A stretch of 10,467 nucleotides of DNA from DASXRA01 sp046734315. GTDB lineage: Bacteria; Actinomycetota; Actinomycetes; Mycobacteriales; Jatrophihabitantaceae. How positions within the stretch are numbered: position 1 is the first letter of the stretch; the number at the start of each line of letters is the position of its first letter. The stretch lies in NCBI GenBank assembly GCA_046734315.1, contig JBKPQY010000195.1:1-10467 (forward strand). The letters run 5' to 3'. Made by a program: the position numbers and the translations under genes. Positions 6,065-10,467 of this stretch are shown here, piece by piece. The notes beneath the pieces were generated by a model. The model was not told the DNA's origin. It worked only from the letters and a program-made list of their open reading frames with translations, and did not search any database.

Positions 6065-7915
6065 GTGCTGGTGCACGAGACACTGGTGCTGCTGGGACTC
6101 GCCATCACGGTCACGGTCGTGGCCGGCGCGTCGCGTCGGTTCGGCTGGCCGGCGCCGGTGCTGCTCGTCGCCGCCGGTGTGGTCGCGTCCTACTTGCCCG
6201 GCGTACCTCCCGTCCAGATCAACCCGGACGTGATCCTCGTCGGGCTGTTGCCGCCCTTGCTGTACGCGGCGGCGATCCGCACATCACTCGTCGACTTCAA
6301 GGCCAACCGGCAAAGCATCGTGCTGCTGTCCGTGGGGCTGGTCGGCTTCACGATGACGGTGGTCGGGCTGGTGACGTGGTGGGTGGTGCCGGCGGTGTCG
6401 CTCGCCGCAGCCTTCGCGCTAGGTGCTGTGGTGGCGCCGACCGACGCGGTTGCCGCCACCAGCATTGCCCGGCGGGTGGGCATGCCGCGGCCCATCGTGT
6501 CGATCCTCGAGGGCGAGAGCCTGGTCAACGACGGCACCGCCCTGGTCGCGCTCAACACCGCGATCGCGGCGATCACCGGCACGGTTGTCACCGGCCGGGT
6601 CGGCCTGGACTTCCTGATCGCCGCGGGCGGCGGCGTGGCAATCGGTCTGGTGGCTGCGGAGGTGCTGGCCAGAATCCGCAGGCACATCCGGGATCCGGTG
6701 CTCGACACGTCCCTGTCGTTCGTGGCGCCGTACATCGCCTTCGTGCCGGCCCAGGCGGCCCATGCCTCCGGTGCCGTGGCCGTGGTCGTCGCCGGGCTGG
6801 TGCTGGGGCACCGGGCGCCCATGTTGCAGACGGCCGCCTCACGGATCGCCGAGAGTACGAACTGGAGCACAGTGCAGTTCCTGCTCGAGAGCACCGTCTT
6901 CATGCTGATCGGCCTGCAGCTGCGCGGCATCCTCAACGACGTCCACGACGCATCGCTTGCCGTGTGGAGCTGCCTTGCCGCGCTCGCCGCCACAATCGTC
7001 GCCCGCGTTGTCTGGGTGAACGCAGTCGTGGCCATCTACAAGGTGGTCGCGCCGGAGCGCGCGTGGTCGTGGCGGGCCGGGGCGGTGGTGTCGTGGGCGG
7101 GCATGCGCGGAGTCGTTACGCTGGCCGCGGTGTTCCTGCTGCCGCCGGAGACGCCGGCTCGCGACCTGCTGCGGCTGATCGCCTTCGCGGTGGTGGCCGG
7201 ATCCCTGCTGCAGAGCCTGACGCTGCCGTGGCTGATCCGCCGGCTCGGCATGCGCGGTCCCAGCATGGCCGAGGACGCGTTGCAGTACGCGGCACTGGTG
7301 ACCGAGGCGTCCCGGGCCGGCGCTGCCCGGCTGGAAGAGGTGAGCAGCCCGGACGATCCCCGTGAGGTCATCGAGCGACTGCGTGCCCTGACCGACAAGC
7401 GCGTCAACACCGCCTGGGAGCGGCTGGGCCGACCGGTCGCCGAGCTGGAACCGCCGTCGGCCGCGTACCGCCGGCTGCGGATGCAGATGCTGGATGCGGA
7501 GCGAGGCTCCATCCTGCAGGCCCGCGAATCCGGCCTGGTGCCCGACGACGTGCTGCGTGCGGCGTTCGTCGTCGTGGATGTGGAGGAGGCGACGCTGCAA
7601 CGCGTGGAGGACGCCGAGGCGCGGCTGGATGACGAACTCGTCGCCCCGCCGCAGGCGGGTCTATGCGAGCACTTACGCGACGCGCCCCGGATCGCCGTAG
7701 CCCGCACCCCTGAGGGGTGCGAAGAATGCCTACGCGACGGCATGACGTGGGTGCACTTGCGGCTGTGCCTGTCCTGCGGGCACGTCGGCTGCTGCGACTC
7801 GTCGATCGGCAACCACGCGGCGAAGCACTTCGCCGACGTCGGCCACCCGGTGATGCGCAGCATCGAACCGGGCGAGGCCTGGCGCTGGTGTTACGTGGAC
7901 GAACGCCTCGGCTGA
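6065..7915 (+). CDS. CPA1-family Na+/H+ antiporter with C-terminal UBP-type zinc finger
   Basis: A 616-residue membrane protein in three parts. Residues about 1-395 form a multi-helix CPA1 (NhaP/NHE-type) antiporter that should exchange cytoplasmic Na+ (or K+) for external protons. It shows LLPPLLYAAAIRTS, the ion-site segment PTDAVA (125-130, D127), EGESLVNDG (149-157, with N155-D156), and SWAGMRGVVTLA. A charged, helical cytoplasmic linker (about 400-530) follows. The last 83 residues are a ZnF-UBP domain: C534-x-H536, C552-x2-C555, C568-x2-C571-G-H573, C576/C577, H584, H588, H594, then a WRWCYVDE end. All likely zinc ligands are present. This fusion recurs in actinobacteria; the ligand of the finger is unknown. 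GTG 6065 lies 12 bases after galT and no good ribosome site is seen; GTG 6071 is an alternative. The 3' end overlaps the minus-strand gene by 25 bases. Confidence 0.92.
   Translation: MLVHETLVLLGLAITVTVVAGASRRFGWPAPVLLVAAGVVASYLPGVPPVQINPDVILVGLLPPLLYAAAIRTSLVDFKANRQSIVLLSVGLVGFTMTVVGLVTWWVVPAVSLAAAFALGAVVAPTDAVAATSIARRVGMPRPIVSILEGESLVNDGTALVALNTAIAAITGTVVTGRVGLDFLIAAGGGVAIGLVAAEVLARIRRHIRDPVLDTSLSFVAPYIAFVPAQAAHASGAVAVVVAGLVLGHRAPMLQTAASRIAESTNWSTVQFLLESTVFMLIGLQLRGILNDVHDASLAVWSCLAALAATIVARVVWVNAVVAIYKVVAPERAWSWRAGAVVSWAGMRGVVTLAAVFLLPPETPARDLLRLIAFAVVAGSLLQSLTLPWLIRRLGMRGPSMAEDALQYAALVTEASRAGAARLEEVSSPDDPREVIERLRALTDKRVNTAWERLGRPVAELEPPSAAYRRLRMQMLDAERGSILQARESGLVPDDVLRAAFVVVDVEEATLQRVEDAEARLDDELVAPPQAGLCEHLRDAPRIAVARTPEGCEECLRDGMTWVHLRLCLSCGHVGCCDSSIGNHAAKHFADVGHPVMRSIEPGEAWRWCYVDERLG
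7703..7721. repeat. 19-bp interrupted palindrome inside the zinc-finger coding region
   Basis: CGCACCCCT-G-AGGGGTGCG has 9-bp arms around one central base. CGTAG (7696-7700) and CTACG (7730-7734) form an outer inverted pair, and TACGCGACG occurs directly repeated at 7674-7682 and 7731-7739. It encodes RTPEGCE just before a zinc-ligand cysteine. In DNA this GC-rich one such repeat per 10 kb may arise by chance. On the minus strand it lies about 170 bases beyond the stop of the convergent gene and could end that transcript. Confidence 0.4.
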
Positions 7916-8490
7916 GCGACCGCGGCCCGCAGCGCCGCATACGACGCTACGAGCGCGCGCCGCTCTGCGGCGAGCAGTGGGTCTTCGCGGTCGCAGCCGG
8001 CGGCGACCCACTCGTCGGAGAGTCGCATCGCGACAACCCGGTGCGCCGCTGCCTCGGCGACCGCGTCGGGCGAGACGCCGTACACGTACGCGTAGAGCTC
8101 ACGCAAGGCCCGGGACAGGTCGTCCTCGCTCAAGCCGGGCTCGTGCTGGTGCAGCCGGTGCACCCGCCACCACTCCACCTCGCGGCGCGCCGCCTCGTGG
8201 GGGTCGAGGCGCACCTGGCCGTCTGCGGCAACCAGCGCGTAGAAGCGGCGCATCTGTTCGCGGGCCGCGTCCGGATCGTTGTCGGGGAAAGGTGCCCAGG
8301 CCTGGTTGGCGCGCAGCACGTACCAGGCGCCGGCCAGTGTTCGCGCCCAATTCATCCCGAACCCGGCACGCACCATGCCGACCGCTCCGACGAGGAAGCG
8401 GATCCAGTCGCGCCGGTAATACGCCGCCCAGGCGTCACATTCGTGTCGCCCCACAGTGACCGGGTCGAACAACCGCGGACCGCGCTCCAT
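7891..8490 (-). CDS. Conserved actinobacterial protein of unknown function
   Basis: A 199-residue protein that I recognise only as a recurrent uncharacterised actinobacterial family. No catalytic motif, signal peptide or clear membrane helix is seen. The N-terminal half is rich in Trp, Arg and aromatic residues (HECDAWAAYYRRDWIRFLVG, then GAWYVLRANQAWAPFPDNDP, then MRRFYALVAADG). The middle has a notable EVEWWRVHRLHQH stretch with clustered His and Trp, and the C-terminal third is Ala/Arg-rich and helical. It looks like a soluble, mostly helical protein; the EVEWWRVHR segment could bind a metal or cofactor, but this is a guess. The start is firm, since GGGGAG lies 6 bases upstream. It converges on the antiporter with a 25-base overlap and diverges from the DUF5995 gene with a 32-base gap. 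Confidence 0.85.
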   Translation of the reverse strand: MERGPRLFDPVTVGRHECDAWAAYYRRDWIRFLVGAVGMVRAGFGMNWARTLAGAWYVLRANQAWAPFPDNDPDAAREQMRRFYALVAADGQVRLDPHEAARREVEWWRVHRLHQHEPGLSEDDLSRALRELYAYVYGVSPDAVAEAAAHRVVAMRLSDEWVAAGCDREDPLLAAERRALVASYAALRAAVAQPRRSST

Positions 8491-8496
8491 GTGCTT

Positions 8497-8502
8497 CTCC
8501 CC
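8497..8502 (-). promoter_or_regulatory. Ribosome binding site of the minus-strand unknown gene
   Basis: On the minus strand GGGGAG is followed by six bases and then the ATG at 8490. It supports both the reality and the start of this unrecognised gene. Confidence 0.7.
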
Positions 8503-8522
8503 ATCCCCTCGGTTCGACGAGA

Positions 8523-9260
8523 ATGCGGAAAACGACCCCGGGGAAGCAAGTGATCGAGAGCGTCATCGCCGACATGGACCGGCGGCGTGGCACCCTGCCC
8601 GCCCCGCACCTGCGGTACTTCCTGGACACGTATCAGCGCACGACCCGCGCGATCGGAACGGCGATCGACGACGCCCACTTCGAGGATCCGGACTGGGTGG
8701 AGCGGTGGGACGTGGCGTTCGCGCGGCTCTACTTGGACGCGCTCGGCGCGGGAGATGCCGCACCTCGGCCCTGGCGGCTGGCCTTCTCCGCGCCGGGCGA
8801 GCTGCCGCCGCTTCGCCACGTGCTGCTCGGCATCAATGCGCACGTCAATTACGACCTGCCGCAGGCGCTACTCGCCGTCATCAGCGTCGGCGAGTTCGGT
8901 GACGCCGCGTTGCTCGACCGGCGGCGCCGTGATCATGAGCGGATCGACGAGGTGCTGGCCTCGCGCGTCGGCGCTGAGGACGATGAGCTGTCGACGTTCG
9001 GCAAGTCCTTGCTCGACCGCGTGCTCACGCCGCTGAACCGGATCGGCTCCAAACGCTTCCTGCGGGAGGGCCGCCAGAAGGTATGGCACAACACTGCCGA
9101 GTTGCACGCAGCGCGCGTCGCCGGCCCGGACACGTACCGTGCCCGGCTGGCCGAGTTGGAGGTACTCAGCGCGGCCCGCATCGCCGACCTGCTCACGCCC
9201 GGGCAGGTGATTCTGCGCCTGGCGGTAGGCGGGTTCGGGGTTCTGCTGCCGCCGACATGA
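8523..9260 (+). CDS. DUF5995 family protein
   Basis: A 245-residue member of the uncharacterised DUF5995 family, common in actinobacteria. The family pattern is clear: an N-terminal helix of the MDRRRGTLPAPH type, then YLDTYQ-like and VAFARLYLDAL (around residues 63-79), PRPWRLAF, and the most conserved stretch GINAHVNYDLPQAL (about 102-115), which carries a His and an Asp that could form an active or metal site. The rest is Arg-rich and helical. No signal peptide or membrane helix is seen, so a cytoplasmic location is likely. No function is known to me. ATG 8523 has only a weak upstream GACGAG; GTG 8550 and ATG 8574 are in-frame alternatives. It starts 32 bases from the divergent unknown gene and ends one base into a hairpin shared with groEL. 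Confidence 0.87.
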   Translation: MRKTTPGKQVIESVIADMDRRRGTLPAPHLRYFLDTYQRTTRAIGTAIDDAHFEDPDWVERWDVAFARLYLDALGAGDAAPRPWRLAFSAPGELPPLRHVLLGINAHVNYDLPQALLAVISVGEFGDAALLDRRRRDHERIDEVLASRVGAEDDELSTFGKSLLDRVLTPLNRIGSKRFLREGRQKVWHNTAELHAARVAGPDTYRARLAELEVLSAARIADLLTPGQVILRLAVGGFGVLLPPT

Positions 9261-9295
9261 CGAAGGGACGGGCCCGAATAGGGCACGCCCCTCGT
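9260..9295. terminator. Imperfect hairpin between the DUF5995 gene and groEL, probable two-way terminator
   Basis: ACGAAGGGACGGGCCC (9260-9275) pairs with GGGCACGCCCCTCGT (9281-9295) around the loop GAATA. Pairs are ACGA/TCGT, GGG/CCC, CG/CG and GCCC/GGGC, interrupted by two mismatches and one bulged A. It fills most of the 49 bases between two convergent genes, where a bidirectional terminator is expected. There is no T-tract on either side. Confidence 0.6.
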
Positions 9296-9309
9296 CGTCG
9301 TGCGTGGAC

Positions 9310-10467
<1,158 letters not shown>

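Noticed and set aside
6190..7035. Minus-strand open frame of 281 codons, rich in Ala, Thr and Ser, opposite the antiporter
   Set aside because: Its low-complexity composition mirrors the hydrophobic codons of the membrane helices on the other strand.
5353..7365. 670-codon plus-strand open frame across galT and the antiporter
   Set aside because: It is longer than either real gene but reads as Arg/Ala/Gly/Pro-rich nonsense, crosses a gene boundary, and overlaps two proteins with intact catalytic motifs.
7922..7938. GCGGC/GCCGC hairpin just after the antiporter stop as a terminator
   Set aside because: It has only 5-bp arms of very common GC-rich sequence, lies within the coding region of the minus-strand gene, and has no T-tract.

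Overview
The window is GC-rich, densely coded DNA. GTG starts, a bacterial XPB helicase, a CPA1 antiporter ending in a UBP-type zinc finger, a DUF5995 gene and a GroEL2-type chaperonin together point to an actinobacterium (Actinomycetota). I cannot place it below phylum with confidence. No rRNA, tRNA, CRISPR array, insertion sequence or phage gene was seen. No stretch over about 130 bases lacks a gene.

Left part (1-2050): the C-terminal third of a class II ketose-bisphosphate aldolase is followed, 40 bases later on the same strand, by a complete XPB-type DNA helicase starting at a GTG (401). A 90-base gap (2051-2139) then holds three successive inverted repeats and a candidate leaderless promoter. 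It leads into a two-gene unit (2140-4052): an exported, cysteine-rich Rv2525c/DUF1906-like glycoside-hydrolase-fold protein, and a lipoprotein with Asp-box (BNR-like) motifs that overlaps it by 10 bases.

Middle (4053-7915): a 129-base leader with 10-bp-phased repeats, a 14-bp perfect palindrome and a strong ribosome binding site precedes a likely sugar operon. This operon comprises a DeoR-family regulator, galT (ATGA overlap) and, 12 bases on, a CPA1 Na+/H+ antiporter carrying a cytoplasmic zinc-finger domain of the type that binds ubiquitin C-termini in eukaryotes. No galK follows galT here.

Right part (7891-10467): a conserved actinobacterial protein of unknown function on the minus strand overlaps the antiporter tail to tail by 25 bases. 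It is divergent, by only 32 bases, from a DUF5995 gene. The DUF5995 gene converges on the 3' two-thirds of a groEL gene across an imperfect hairpin that probably acts as a two-way terminator.

No defence system or other obviously new multi-gene system is visible. The best leads are the antiporter zinc-finger fusion, the palindrome-rich gap at 2051-2139, the coupled exported pair at 2140-4052, and the structured leader of the DeoR gene.
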